Below are positions 1 through 7,357 of a DNA stretch of 64,000 nucleotides, piece by piece (the first letter of the stretch is position 1; each line of letters begins with the position of its first letter). The notes below the pieces were generated by a model that searched no databases, had not been told where the DNA came from, and saw only the letters and a list, made by a program, of their open reading frames with translations. Source of the DNA: Phycisphaerales bacterium (lineage in GTDB: Bacteria; Planctomycetota; Phycisphaerae; Phycisphaerales; UBA1924). A program made the position numbers and the translations under genes. Location of the stretch: assembly GCA_013360675.1 (NCBI GenBank), contig JABWBB010000002.1:1-64000 (forward strand), given 5' to 3'.

Positions 1-407
1 AGGTGCGAGAGCATCAGCGACGAGACGTCCGCCATCGTCGTGCCCTTGAGGAACTCGATCTGCTTGTGGTGCATCGCCATGCACGGGCACCCGGGCGGGC
101 ACGCCCCGTCCGCGGCGCAGTGGCCGAACCCGAACATGCAGCGGCACTCAACCACCGGATCGTCCAGGAGCACGCACAGGTCGTACATCGTGATGCTCGA
201 CGCCGGCCTGGCGAGCTCGACTCCGCCGCCGACCCCGCGCCGGGTCTTGACGAGCTTCTTGCGGGCCAGCGCATAGATCACCTTGGCCAACGTCGGCTTC
301 GAGATCCCGGTGCGCTCGGCGATCTGCGGGATCTGAAGCCCGCCTTCTCCGGCCCGGGCGATGAGCCCCAGACAGGTCGCGGCAACTCCAACCTGTCGGG
401 TGAGCAT
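1..407 (-). CDS. Rrf2-family transcriptional regulator, Cys-rich (3' end outside window)
   Basis: Reading the minus strand from the ATG at 405-407 gives 135 codons, open to the window edge. Residues 1-75 look like an Rrf2 winged helix, with a helix-turn-helix at about 24-50 and the wing RRGVGGGVELARPASSIT. A Cys-rich stretch follows (C78, C88, C90, C97, C103, C107, C109). That is more than the three cysteines that bind the Fe-S cluster in IscR or NsrR, so a metal, Fe-S or redox signal is likely. AGGA 7-8 bases upstream supports the start. The gene diverges from the copper cluster and may act on the inverted repeat at 595-622. The signal and target are inference; the family call is firm. Confidence 0.85.
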   Translation of the reverse strand, partial: MLTRQVGVAATCLGLIARAGEGGLQIPQIAERTGISKPTLAKVIYALARKKLVKTRRGVGGGVELARPASSITMYDLCVLLDDPVVECRCMFGFGHCAADGACPPGCPCMAMHHKQIEFLKGTTMADVSSLMLSH

Positions 408-584
408 CGGGGTTTCCTGATGGGCCTTAGGGCTGCTGGGGGTTCGCGGCTGGTTCGAGTACGACGGGGTCATCGTATCGGCGTTCTGTTGGCGGTTTCT
501 GCGCGTCGCGGCGCTTCCGCGTCCCGCACGCATGGCAAGGACCGTCGCCATTCCCAGTTCCAGGGCGCGAACTTCCGGAGCGTC

Positions 585-614
585 TTGACGGTATACATCC
601 AAAGAGGATATGCT
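585..614 (+). promoter_or_regulatory. Probable sigma70 promoter of the copper cluster
   Basis: TTGACG (585-590) and TATGCT (609-614) are separated by 18 bases, a good match to vegetative -35/-10 boxes. They lie about 70 bases upstream of the first plus-strand gene, whose start at 684 has AAGGAG at 670-675. The -10 box sits inside a perfect inverted repeat. Confidence 0.6.
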
Positions 615-622
615 TTGGATGT
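595..622. promoter_or_regulatory. Inverted-repeat operator over the -10 box
   Basis: Perfect 10-base arms ACATCCAAAG (595-604) and CTTTGGATGT (613-622) flank an 8-base centre. The repeat covers the spacer and -10 of the promoter at 585-614, the right place for a repressor site. The divergent Rrf2 regulator (1-407) is the nearest candidate ligand; CsoR is less likely because its own site (11356-11374) has a different core. Confidence 0.6.
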
Positions 623-683
623 TTGACGCGACCGCCGCGCCGGCCTCTCCTCAACCTGTCGCCTCTCGAAAAGGAGATCACAC

Positions 684-1745
684 ATGAACCGTGCACGCAT
701 CATCGTCCTCGCCTTGACTGCCGGCACCGCGCTGACGGCAGCCGCCCTCGCCCAGTCGCAGCCCGCGTCTTCCGGCCAGCCGCCCGCCGGCGTCGACCCG
801 ACCACTCACGCCGCTCACGTCGCCCAAGGGGCGGGCGCGCACGTGCCGCCCGCGGCCCAGCCCGTCGACAACGCCGAGCTCGTCAAGCAACTGGCCGAGC
901 TCCGCGCGCAGATCGCTCAGCTCCAGTCCGCTCTGGCGAAGGGACAGGCGTCTGGAGGTGCGCCGCAGGCAGCAGGCGGCATGCAGCCGGCCATGCCTTC
1001 GGGCCGCATGCCGATGGGCCCAGGCATGGGGATGAAGCGGATGGGGAGCGGGTCGATGCCTCCCGCCGGCGGCGGGATGTCGGGCATGCCCGGGATGGCT
1101 GGCGGCGGCGGGGGCATGCCGAGCGGAGGGGGCGGGGGCGGCATGGGCATGATGGACAACATGATGGGCGGGATGGGAGGCGGATCCGGCGGCGCGCCCG
1201 GCATGCCTGGTGGGGGAGGTGGGGGCGGGGGCGGTATGACGGGGATGATGGATCAGATGATGAGCATGGGCATGTCGCGCATGGGCGGCGGCATGAGCAC
1301 CGGCGGGATGGCGTCCGCGCTCCCTGGATTCCCGGGCGCCTCGCACATTTACCACCTCGGTGCGACCGGCTTCTTCCTCGACCACGGCTCGCACATCACG
1401 CTGACCGTCGAGCAGCAGAAGCAGCTCGGTGAGATCAAGGAGCAGTCGCTGCTCAACCAGGCGACGCTCCAGCGGAAGATCGACCAGGCCGAGCAGGAGC
1501 TGTGGGATCTGACCGGGAGCGACGCGCCGGACTCGTCCAAGATCGAGGCCAAGGCGCGCGAGATCGAGCAGATCAAGAGCGAGCAGCGGATCGAGTTCAT
1601 CCGCGATGTGGGCAAGGCCGCCGCCGTGCTCACCGACGAGCAGCGCAAGCAGCTCACGGGCATGGCGCCGCCCGCTCCAGCGCCGGCGAACCAGCCGGCT
1701 GCCATGCCCGGCATGGGTGGCGGCGGTGGCATGAGCGACATGTGA
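684..1745 (+). CDS. Exported Met/Gly-rich Spy/CpxP-like (LTxxQ) protein
   Basis: A 353-residue exported protein. It has a signal peptide (about 1-23, ending at ALAQ), a short helical segment (about 55-77), a low-complexity Gly/Met/Pro stretch (about 90-215) and a C-terminal helical domain with two LTxxQ motifs (LTVEQ near 240, LTDEQ near 316). LTxxQ pairs mark the Spy/CpxP/ZraP family of periplasmic chaperones and metal-stress proteins. The many methionines suggest Cu(I) binding, as in other periplasmic copper proteins (inference). It is the first gene of the copper cluster, directly behind the promoter and operator at 585-622. The start at 684 has a strong AAGGAG. Confidence 0.75.
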   Translation: MNRARIIVLALTAGTALTAAALAQSQPASSGQPPAGVDPTTHAAHVAQGAGAHVPPAAQPVDNAELVKQLAELRAQIAQLQSALAKGQASGGAPQAAGGMQPAMPSGRMPMGPGMGMKRMGSGSMPPAGGGMSGMPGMAGGGGGMPSGGGGGGMGMMDNMMGGMGGGSGGAPGMPGGGGGGGGGMTGMMDQMMSMGMSRMGGGMSTGGMASALPGFPGASHIYHLGATGFFLDHGSHITLTVEQQKQLGEIKEQSLLNQATLQRKIDQAEQELWDLTGSDAPDSSKIEAKAREIEQIKSEQRIEFIRDVGKAAAVLTDEQRKQLTGMAPPAPAPANQPAAMPGMGGGGGMSDM

Positions 1746-1781
1746 ACCGGTGTTCCGGATCAACCAACAGGAGATCACACC

Positions 1782-2132
1782 ATGAGCAAGCGAGACCCCC
1801 ACTGCAGGCCGGGAGGCACGGTCGTGTCGATCAAGGCCCCCGACGCGAAGCAGGTCTTCGTCGCCGGAACGTTCAACAACTGGAGCACCACGGCCCATCC
1901 CGTGAAGCGGACGACCCGTGACGGCCACTGGGTGCTCGACCTCGATCTGGCGCCCGGAACCTACGAGTACAAGTTTGTCGTGGACGGCCAGTGGTGCTGC
2001 GAGCCCGGGTGCGACAAGGCCTTCGACGGCTGCCCGGGCTGCGTCCCCAACGAGCACGGCACCATGAACCGTGTGCTCGTCGTCGAGGAACTGCCCACGG
2101 GTGCGACGCCAGCTGTCGGCCAGAGGCTGTGA
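1782..2132 (+). CDS. CBM48/AMPK-GBD-like protein with Cys-rich loop
   Basis: A 116-residue protein that is almost entirely one early-set beta domain of the CBM48/isoamylase-N type: VFVAGTFNNWS, then APGTYEYKFVVDGQW. In the family the next loop usually reads like DPxN...FGxxNSVL. Here it reads WCCEPGCDKAFDGCPGC, with five cysteines, followed by NRVLVV. No signal peptide is visible. The glycan-binding loop may have become a metal site, which would suit the copper setting, but that is inference. The start has AGGAG upstream. Its stop overlaps the GTG of the next gene. A second CBM48 module lies at the C-terminus of the ParA protein at 33589-35034. Confidence 0.75.
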   Translation: MSKRDPHCRPGGTVVSIKAPDAKQVFVAGTFNNWSTTAHPVKRTTRDGHWVLDLDLAPGTYEYKFVVDGQWCCEPGCDKAFDGCPGCVPNEHGTMNRVLVVEELPTGATPAVGQRL

Positions 2133-3134
2133 GTGCGCCGCATGGAACCCGAGAAGGCCAGCCAACTTCGTAGCGCCTTCGTGTGGACCGTCGTCCTCAC
2201 CGTGGTGCACTTTGCGCTCGGCACGCGAACGCACGCCGTCCACGGCCTGCACATCGCGCTGGCAGGCCTGTTCATGGTGCCCGTCATCATCGCGGCGGTG
2301 GCGATGGAGCGGCGCGGCGCGCTCGCCGCCGCCGCGGCGATCAGCGGGATTTACCTGCTGCATCTCCTGCTCAACTGGCGGAACTCGCCTCTGTCCAATC
2401 CCGACCAGTTCGCGTGGCCCGTGGTGTACGTCGTGGTCGGGCTCACCGCGGGACAGCTTGTTCACACCGCCAACTACCGGAAGTGGCAGCGGGACGAGGT
2501 GATCAGCAAGTCTCAGCGCACCGAGATGGTGCAAGGCCTCACCGGCCTCCTGACGGCTCTGGGCGTGCGGGACGCCGCCACGCTCGCGCACTCTCGCCGG
2601 GTTGCGGCGATCGCCGTGCGACTTGGTGAGCACATGGGCCTGGACCGCGGGGCGGTTTCCAACCTGCGCCTCGCGGGGCTCGTGCACGACATCGGCAAGG
2701 CCGGCGTGCCCGACGACATTCTCTTTAAGGACGGGCGCCTCTCGGAGGAGCAGACGGTCGTGATGCGGAGTCACGTCGACCTCGCCGTCTCCATGCTCCG
2801 GGCCATCCCGGGGACCGACGCCATCGCGAGGATCGTGTCGCAGCATCACGAGTGTCCGGACGGCAGCGGCTATCCACGTGGGCTGCTGGCCGACGCGGTC
2901 GACCCTGCGGCCAGCATCCTGCGCGTCGCGGACGTCTACGCGGCACTCACCGAGCCGAGGCCCTACCACACGCCTGCGGACACCAACACAGCGATCGCGG
3001 CGATGTCCGCGCTGAGCGGCAGCAAGATCGACGCCACGGCATTCGCGGCGCTGCGCGCGGTCGTCGGGCATGCCGCCGCCAGCGACATCTTCGAGTCAGA
3101 AGGCACGCCCGCGTTCAAGGAGCTCAACGCATGA
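2133..3134 (+). CDS. Membrane-anchored HD-GYP domain protein
   Basis: 333 residues. The N-terminal part (about 1-120) has three or four hydrophobic helices. The C-terminal part is an HD-GYP domain: LVHDIGK with H185/D186, then HHECPDGSGYPRGL from H238, close to the consensus HHExxDGxGYPxGL. HD-GYP proteins are typically c-di-GMP phosphodiesterases, acting on the cytoplasmic face of the membrane. The start is GTG at 2133, directly after the preceding stop, with an ATG at 2142 as alternative. The stop overlaps the next start (ATGA), so it is translationally coupled to the electron-transfer gene. Its role in a copper cluster is unknown. Confidence 0.85.
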   Translation: MRRMEPEKASQLRSAFVWTVVLTVVHFALGTRTHAVHGLHIALAGLFMVPVIIAAVAMERRGALAAAAAISGIYLLHLLLNWRNSPLSNPDQFAWPVVYVVVGLTAGQLVHTANYRKWQRDEVISKSQRTEMVQGLTGLLTALGVRDAATLAHSRRVAAIAVRLGEHMGLDRGAVSNLRLAGLVHDIGKAGVPDDILFKDGRLSEEQTVVMRSHVDLAVSMLRAIPGTDAIARIVSQHHECPDGSGYPRGLLADAVDPAASILRVADVYAALTEPRPYHTPADTNTAIAAMSALSGSKIDATAFAALRAVVGHAAASDIFESEGTPAFKELNA

Positions 3135-4963
3135 GACGCGGGCGAGCTGCTTTGTTGCTCGGCCTCGGCATCGCGCTCTGCCTGCCGCTCTCTGTGGCCG
3201 CGCAGGTCAGTCCCGAGGAGCACGCCAAGCACCATCCCGCGGCCGCAGGATCGCCGCAGTCTACGCCAGCAACCTCCACCGGCACGGGCGCGATGTCGGG
3301 CATGGCGGACATGATGCAGGGCATGGGGACAACACCGCCGAAGGAGCTGTACCCGCGTCTCATCGAGCTCCCCGCACTGACTCCAGAACAACTCGCCGAG
3401 CTGCAGCGCGACGCACATGCGCGCATGGAGTCGGGGACGCGGGATGTGTCGGACGCGCTCCAGGCGCTCCAGGAAGCTGCTGCCCGAAACGACTACGCCG
3501 CGATGCAGGACGCGGTGGGACGAATGCGGGAGGGCGTCGCCCGGTTCGATAGCGGTCTCGCGGCCCACCGCGCCGCCGCCGCGGGCGCTTCGCCCCAGCA
3601 GATCGCGCTCGAGTGGTTCAAGAGAGAACTGAACCTGCCAATGCCCGCGTCCCCCATGACGCACGGGTGGCTGGGCTGGTCCCTGTGGCACTGGACGGTC
3701 ATGGTCCTGTTGATTGGGTTCGCGGTCGTGATGGTGCTGATGTACGTCGTCAAGATGAGGCGGGCCGCCGTTCTGCTGGCACGCTTGACGGAACCACCGC
3801 CGGGCGCCGTGGTCGCCGTACCGACCCCCACCCCGCCCGTCACAAGGTCGTCCGGCGTCGAACCGCAGCCCGCTCCACCCGCGGCCTCCGTGTCCGATCC
3901 CGTGCAGCAGTCGCCAAGCACCTGGAGCGGCTCGCTCCGCGTCGCCAGCGTCTTCGACGAGACGCCGGGGATCAAGACCTTCAGGCTCGTCAACCCGACG
4001 GGCGGGCCAGTGCCCTTCGAGTTCCTCCCAGGGCAGTTCTTGACGCTCGCTGTGGCCCAGGCGGGCAGCACCACCAAGCGTTCGTACACGATCGCGTCTT
4101 CCGCCGAGCAGCGAGGATACGTGGAGATCACGGTCAAACGCGAGGAGAAGGGTGTGGTGTCGCGGTACCTGCACGACCGCGTCGCGCCGGGCGACCTGCT
4201 GCAGGTCGCCGCGCCGCAGGGACGCTTCACGTTCACGGGAGCCGAGGCGGACGGGATCGTGCTGATCGGCGGCGGCGTGGGCATCACTCCCCTGATGAGC
4301 GTGGTGCGATCGCTCACGGACAGGGGTTGGGACAAGGACATCTTCCTGCTGTTCGCCTGCCGCACCTCGGCGGACTTCGTGTTCCGGGAAGAACTCGAAC
4401 ACCTGCAGAAGCGGCACCCGAATCTGCACGTCGTCGCGACCATGTCCCGCGCCGACGGCACCGCATGGATGGGCCCGAAGGGTCGCATGACCAAGGAGCT
4501 CATCACTCAGTGGGTGCCGGACATCGCGCGTCGAAGGGTCCACCTCTGTGGCCCGGCGACCATGATGGACGCCACGCGCGCGATGCTGCTGGAGCTCGGC
4601 GTCCCCGGCGAGCAGATCCGCACCGAGGCCTTCGGCCCGGCGGGCAGCAAGGGCGACCGGCAGGCGACGGTCCAGGCCGCGATGGTCGAACCTTCGCCAG
4701 CGACGCCCGTGGTGGCATTCACCATCTCCAGCCGATCGGCGCCGTTGCCGGCGGGCACGAGCGTGCTCGAGGCCGCCGAGCACGTGGGTGTGGCGATCGA
4801 CAACTCGTGCCGAGCGGGAACCTGCGGTCAATGCAAGGTCAGGCTCAGGAAGGGATCGGTGACAATGGCCGTCCAAGACGCGCTGTCGCCCGAGGAGAAG
4901 GCGAGCGGCATCGTCCTCGCGTGCCAGGCCCAGGCGACGACCAACCTCGAGGTGGAGGCCTGA
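3131..4963 (+). CDS. Membrane FNR-type oxidoreductase with C-terminal 2Fe-2S ferredoxin
   Basis: 610 residues with an unusual order: signal peptide (1-24); an exported helical segment with LTPEQLAEL (about 75-165); one membrane helix (about 180-210); a Pro-rich linker; an FAD/NAD(P) ferredoxin-reductase domain (about 264-506; RSYTIAS, IGGGVGITPLMS, HLCGPATMMD); and a plant-type 2Fe-2S ferredoxin (about 527-610; C560, C565, C568, C598). This layout places FNR and ferredoxin in the cytoplasm. Electrons from NAD(P)H would pass via FAD and 2Fe-2S to the membrane protein encoded next, and then to the heptaheme cytochrome. The start at 3131 overlaps the HD-GYP stop. The domain calls are firm; the electron route is inference. 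Confidence 0.85.
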   Translation: MRRGRAALLLGLGIALCLPLSVAAQVSPEEHAKHHPAAAGSPQSTPATSTGTGAMSGMADMMQGMGTTPPKELYPRLIELPALTPEQLAELQRDAHARMESGTRDVSDALQALQEAAARNDYAAMQDAVGRMREGVARFDSGLAAHRAAAAGASPQQIALEWFKRELNLPMPASPMTHGWLGWSLWHWTVMVLLIGFAVVMVLMYVVKMRRAAVLLARLTEPPPGAVVAVPTPTPPVTRSSGVEPQPAPPAASVSDPVQQSPSTWSGSLRVASVFDETPGIKTFRLVNPTGGPVPFEFLPGQFLTLAVAQAGSTTKRSYTIASSAEQRGYVEITVKREEKGVVSRYLHDRVAPGDLLQVAAPQGRFTFTGAEADGIVLIGGGVGITPLMSVVRSLTDRGWDKDIFLLFACRTSADFVFREELEHLQKRHPNLHVVATMSRADGTAWMGPKGRMTKELITQWVPDIARRRVHLCGPATMMDATRAMLLELGVPGEQIRTEAFGPAGSKGDRQATVQAAMVEPSPATPVVAFTISSRSAPLPAGTSVLEAAEHVGVAIDNSCRAGTCGQCKVRLRKGSVTMAVQDALSPEEKASGIVLACQAQATTNLEVEA

Positions 4964-4966
4964 GCG

Positions 4967-5731
4967 ATGCAGGAACGCGAACGGGCCATCGCGACTGGAT
5001 TGCTGCTGCTCCTTCTGGTGCTGGCGCTCGGGTTCTCCGTCCACCGCGACCCGCGTTTCCCGGGCAGCCTCGCGGGCGGCGTGCTGGGGATCTCCGCGGC
5101 CGCGCTGATGCTCGTGCCGCTGGCGTACCTCGTGGTCAAGCGCCTCCCGTTCCTCAAAGGACCGGTGACGCGTGTGGTGTCGATGCGCACCCTGCTGGCC
5201 GTCCACATCTACGCGGGCGTGCTCGGGCCGATCCTCGGCGTGTTGCACAGCGGGCACCGCTTCGAGAGCCCGCTGGGGATCGCGCTGACCGCGATGATGC
5301 TCATCGTCGCCGTGAGCGGCTTCGTCGGACGCTACCTCATGGGCCGTCTGAGCGCCGACACGCGCGAGCAGCAGCAGATGCTCGCCGGAATGCGCGTCGC
5401 GTACGAGCGGACGGCCGGCGAGCTGGCCAAGGAGCCCGAGGCCGCCGCGGCCCTGCGGCCGTTCGCGGGGTTCTTCTCGCGGCTGGCCGCCCCCTTCTTC
5501 GTGGCCGATCCGGCCGCGGGCGCCGGCCGCCCACCCGGCGTGCGCGAACGAGCGATTCGGCTGTCGGAGTCGATGGCCGATCTCGAGTACGCCATCAAGT
5601 CCCACGAGGTCGTGAAGGACGCGTTCGGCCGGTGGCTCGCGTGCCACATCGTCATCGCCATCGTGCTCTACGCGCTCCTGGTCATCCATGTCTGGTCGGC
5701 GTGGTACTTCGGGATCAGGTGGCTCCCATGA
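4967..5731 (+). CDS. Polytopic membrane protein, probable b-type heme electron carrier
   Basis: 254 residues. Hydrophobic helices lie at about 8-28, 35-60, 75-95, 103-125 and 222-250, with a soluble loop at about 130-215. Histidines sit within or at the ends of helices (VHIYAGV, LHSGH, CHIVIAIVLYALLVIHVW), as in cytochrome b561 or ferric-reductase-like proteins, and could ligate two hemes. It begins three bases after the FNR-ferredoxin gene and overlaps the cytochrome c gene by ATGA. It is therefore the likely transmembrane link between the two. No named family is certain, and heme binding is inferred from the histidine pattern. Confidence 0.65.
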   Translation: MQERERAIATGLLLLLLVLALGFSVHRDPRFPGSLAGGVLGISAAALMLVPLAYLVVKRLPFLKGPVTRVVSMRTLLAVHIYAGVLGPILGVLHSGHRFESPLGIALTAMMLIVAVSGFVGRYLMGRLSADTREQQQMLAGMRVAYERTAGELAKEPEAAAALRPFAGFFSRLAAPFFVADPAAGAGRPPGVRERAIRLSESMADLEYAIKSHEVVKDAFGRWLACHIVIAIVLYALLVIHVWSAWYFGIRWLP

Positions 5732-6537
5732 AGAGGATCGAGATCATCTACGCGGTCGTGACACTCGTCGCTCTGGCTGCGGCCGCGGCACTGCCGCTGA
5801 TGTCACACCGTGGGGGTACGTCCGCGGCGCCAGGGTGGGGCGAGTTCGTGAACCCGGGCCGGCTCTCCTTGAAGCACGAGTTCCTCGCCGACCGCTGCGA
5901 GGCGTGCCACACTCCGCACCAGGGGCCGACGGCCGACAAGTGCGTGGCGTGCCACGCATCGGGCCCGGCGACCGAGGGCCTTCTCGCCAAGCAGAGCACG
6001 CGGTTCCACGCGGACATCGGGACGTGCTCGGAGTGCCATGTCGAACACCTCGGGCGCGAGCGCCGCCCGATCGACATGGTGCACGCCGCCCTCGTCGACC
6101 ACGCCGAGAGCTCGGCGTCCAGCGGTTCGCTTACCGAGGCAGACACCCGCTCCATTCTGGCGGCCCTCGGCGTGGCCTCATCGCGGCAGGCGCCGCACGC
6201 CCGGATCACCTCGCGCGAGCTAGCGCTCGACTGCAACGCGTGCCACGCCAATCAGGATCCGCACCGGGGGCTGATGGGCAGCGGATGCGCCTCCTGCCAC
6301 GCCGCCAGCGCAGCCAATGGCGGATGGTCGATCCGCGAGTTCCGCCACCCGTCCGCGCTCTCGACCGACTGCGCGCAGTGCCATCAGGCGCCGCCCAGCC
6401 ACTCCATGGAGCACTTCTCGATGGTGTCGATGAAGGTCGCCCGGGTCGAGAGCGCGGACGTGAGCCAGTGCTACCTCTGCCACAAGACGAACTCGTGGAA
6501 CGACATCAAGGGGGTCGGTTGGTACAAGCACCACTGA
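5728..6537 (+). CDS. Heptaheme c-type cytochrome
   Basis: 269 residues. An N-terminal hydrophobic helix (about 5-25, signal anchor) is followed by an exported region with seven CxxCH heme sites: CEACH, CVACH, CSECH, CNACH, CASCH, CAQCH and CYLCH. Additional histidines (for example TPH, VEH, RHPSA) could be distal ligands. It is the expected periplasmic end of the chain encoded by the two preceding genes. The start at 5728 overlaps the upstream stop (ATGA). Its electron acceptor cannot be told from the sequence. The multicopper oxidase further down the cluster is not obviously part of this chain. Confidence 0.85.
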   Translation: MKRIEIIYAVVTLVALAAAAALPLMSHRGGTSAAPGWGEFVNPGRLSLKHEFLADRCEACHTPHQGPTADKCVACHASGPATEGLLAKQSTRFHADIGTCSECHVEHLGRERRPIDMVHAALVDHAESSASSGSLTEADTRSILAALGVASSRQAPHARITSRELALDCNACHANQDPHRGLMGSGCASCHAASAANGGWSIREFRHPSALSTDCAQCHQAPPSHSMEHFSMVSMKVARVESADVSQCYLCHKTNSWNDIKGVGWYKHH

Positions 6538-6564
6538 CTCTCGTCTTCCTTCCGATCGCCAATG

Positions 6565-6587
6565 CAGGACTGGTTGTTCCGGTCCTG
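6565..6587 (+). other. Intergenic hairpin between cytochrome and lipoprotein genes
   Basis: CAGGACTGG (6565-6573) pairs with CCGGTCCTG (6579-6587), including one G-U pair, around the loop TTGTT. No T-run follows, so it is not a clear intrinsic terminator. It may be an mRNA processing or attenuation element. Confidence 0.35.
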
Positions 6588-6607
6588 AGAACCCAAGGAG
6601 TCCGCTC

Positions 6608-6955
6608 ATGAACGCATGCCCAGCTCGGTCACTCGCTCTCTTCACGATGGCTGCCGTCTCGCTCGCTCTCGGCGCCTGCGCAGGGGACAAGCACACGATG
6701 GTGGCCCAGAAGCCCGGCACAACCGTGGTCTGCCAGGAGTGCTACGACCAGATCCAGAAGGTTCGGCACACCTCCGGCTCGCGCTGGAACAGCGGGTACG
6801 ACCAGCTCCACGCGGTTCACCAGTGCGCCTCGTGCCGCACCGAGATGTCGGTCTACACGGAAGGCGGGGTCACCAAGGTGAAGTGCGCCAAGTGTGCGCC
6901 CTCGGGCGTCGCCTGCGACCTCTGCGTGCCCCCGTCGGTTGTCCCGCCCCGCTGA
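6608..6955 (+). CDS. Small Cys-rich lipoprotein of unknown function
   Basis: 115 residues with a lipoprotein signal peptide (lipobox LGAC, C24). The mature part has four CxxC-like pairs (CQEC, CASC, CAKC, CDLC), the pattern of one or two zinc ribbons or another metal site. I do not recognise the family. Its place in the copper cluster, and the many thiols on a membrane-anchored protein, suggest metal binding or thiol redox work in the envelope (inference). AAGGAG precedes the start. Confidence 0.7.
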   Translation: MNACPARSLALFTMAAVSLALGACAGDKHTMVAQKPGTTVVCQECYDQIQKVRHTSGSRWNSGYDQLHAVHQCASCRTEMSVYTEGGVTKVKCAKCAPSGVACDLCVPPSVVPPR

Positions 6956-6991
6956 CCGACCGACTCGCAAGGTCGTCCCGGAGATCTTCGC

Positions 6992-7357
6992 GTGCTCGCA
7001 CCGCTCGTCAGCTCCACCGTCAGCGCTATCGAGGCCGTCGCCGTGCTCATGATCGCGGCGTCGGTCCTCGGTGGCGTGGCTGACATCGCCGCGGCGATCG
7101 TCCGGCGCGATCTCGTCTCAAGGGTGACACAGACGCGTCTGCGGCTCGCGGAACGGCTGGTGCTGTCCCTGGAGTTCCTCATCGCCGCCGACATCCTCAA
7201 GACCGTGACCACCCCGACGCTCGAGCGCATGGGCCTGCTCGCGGGAGTGATCGTGATCCGCACCGTCCTCAGTCCGTCCATCGCCTGCGAACTCCGCAAG
7301 GAAGCAACCGCCAGTCCACATGCCCCTGTCATCCCAGCCGCGGAGCCCTCTCCATGA
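6992..7357 (+). CDS. DUF1622-family membrane protein
   Basis: 121 residues, probably three membrane helices. Conserved DUF1622 pattern: TRLRLAERLVLSLEFLIAAD followed by a second helix pair ending VIVIRTVLS. The family has no known function. The start is GTG at 6992, with weak spacing from GGAG. Its stop overlaps the TolC gene by four bases, so the two are translationally coupled. Confidence 0.7.
   Translation: MLAPLVSSTVSAIEAVAVLMIAASVLGGVADIAAAIVRRDLVSRVTQTRLRLAERLVLSLEFLIAADILKTVTTPTLERMGLLAGVIVIRTVLSPSIACELRKEATASPHAPVIPAAEPSP

Noticed and set aside
678-3071. Long minus-strand open frame of nearly 800 codons opposite the first copper genes
   Set aside because: It lies opposite genes with clear domains, is rich in Arg/His/Gly low complexity and matches no family; a shadow of high-GC coding DNA.
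2963-5689. Minus-strand frame of over 900 codons opposite the electron-transfer genes
   Set aside because: Composition is typical of an antisense shadow, and the plus strand has motif-rich proteins throughout.
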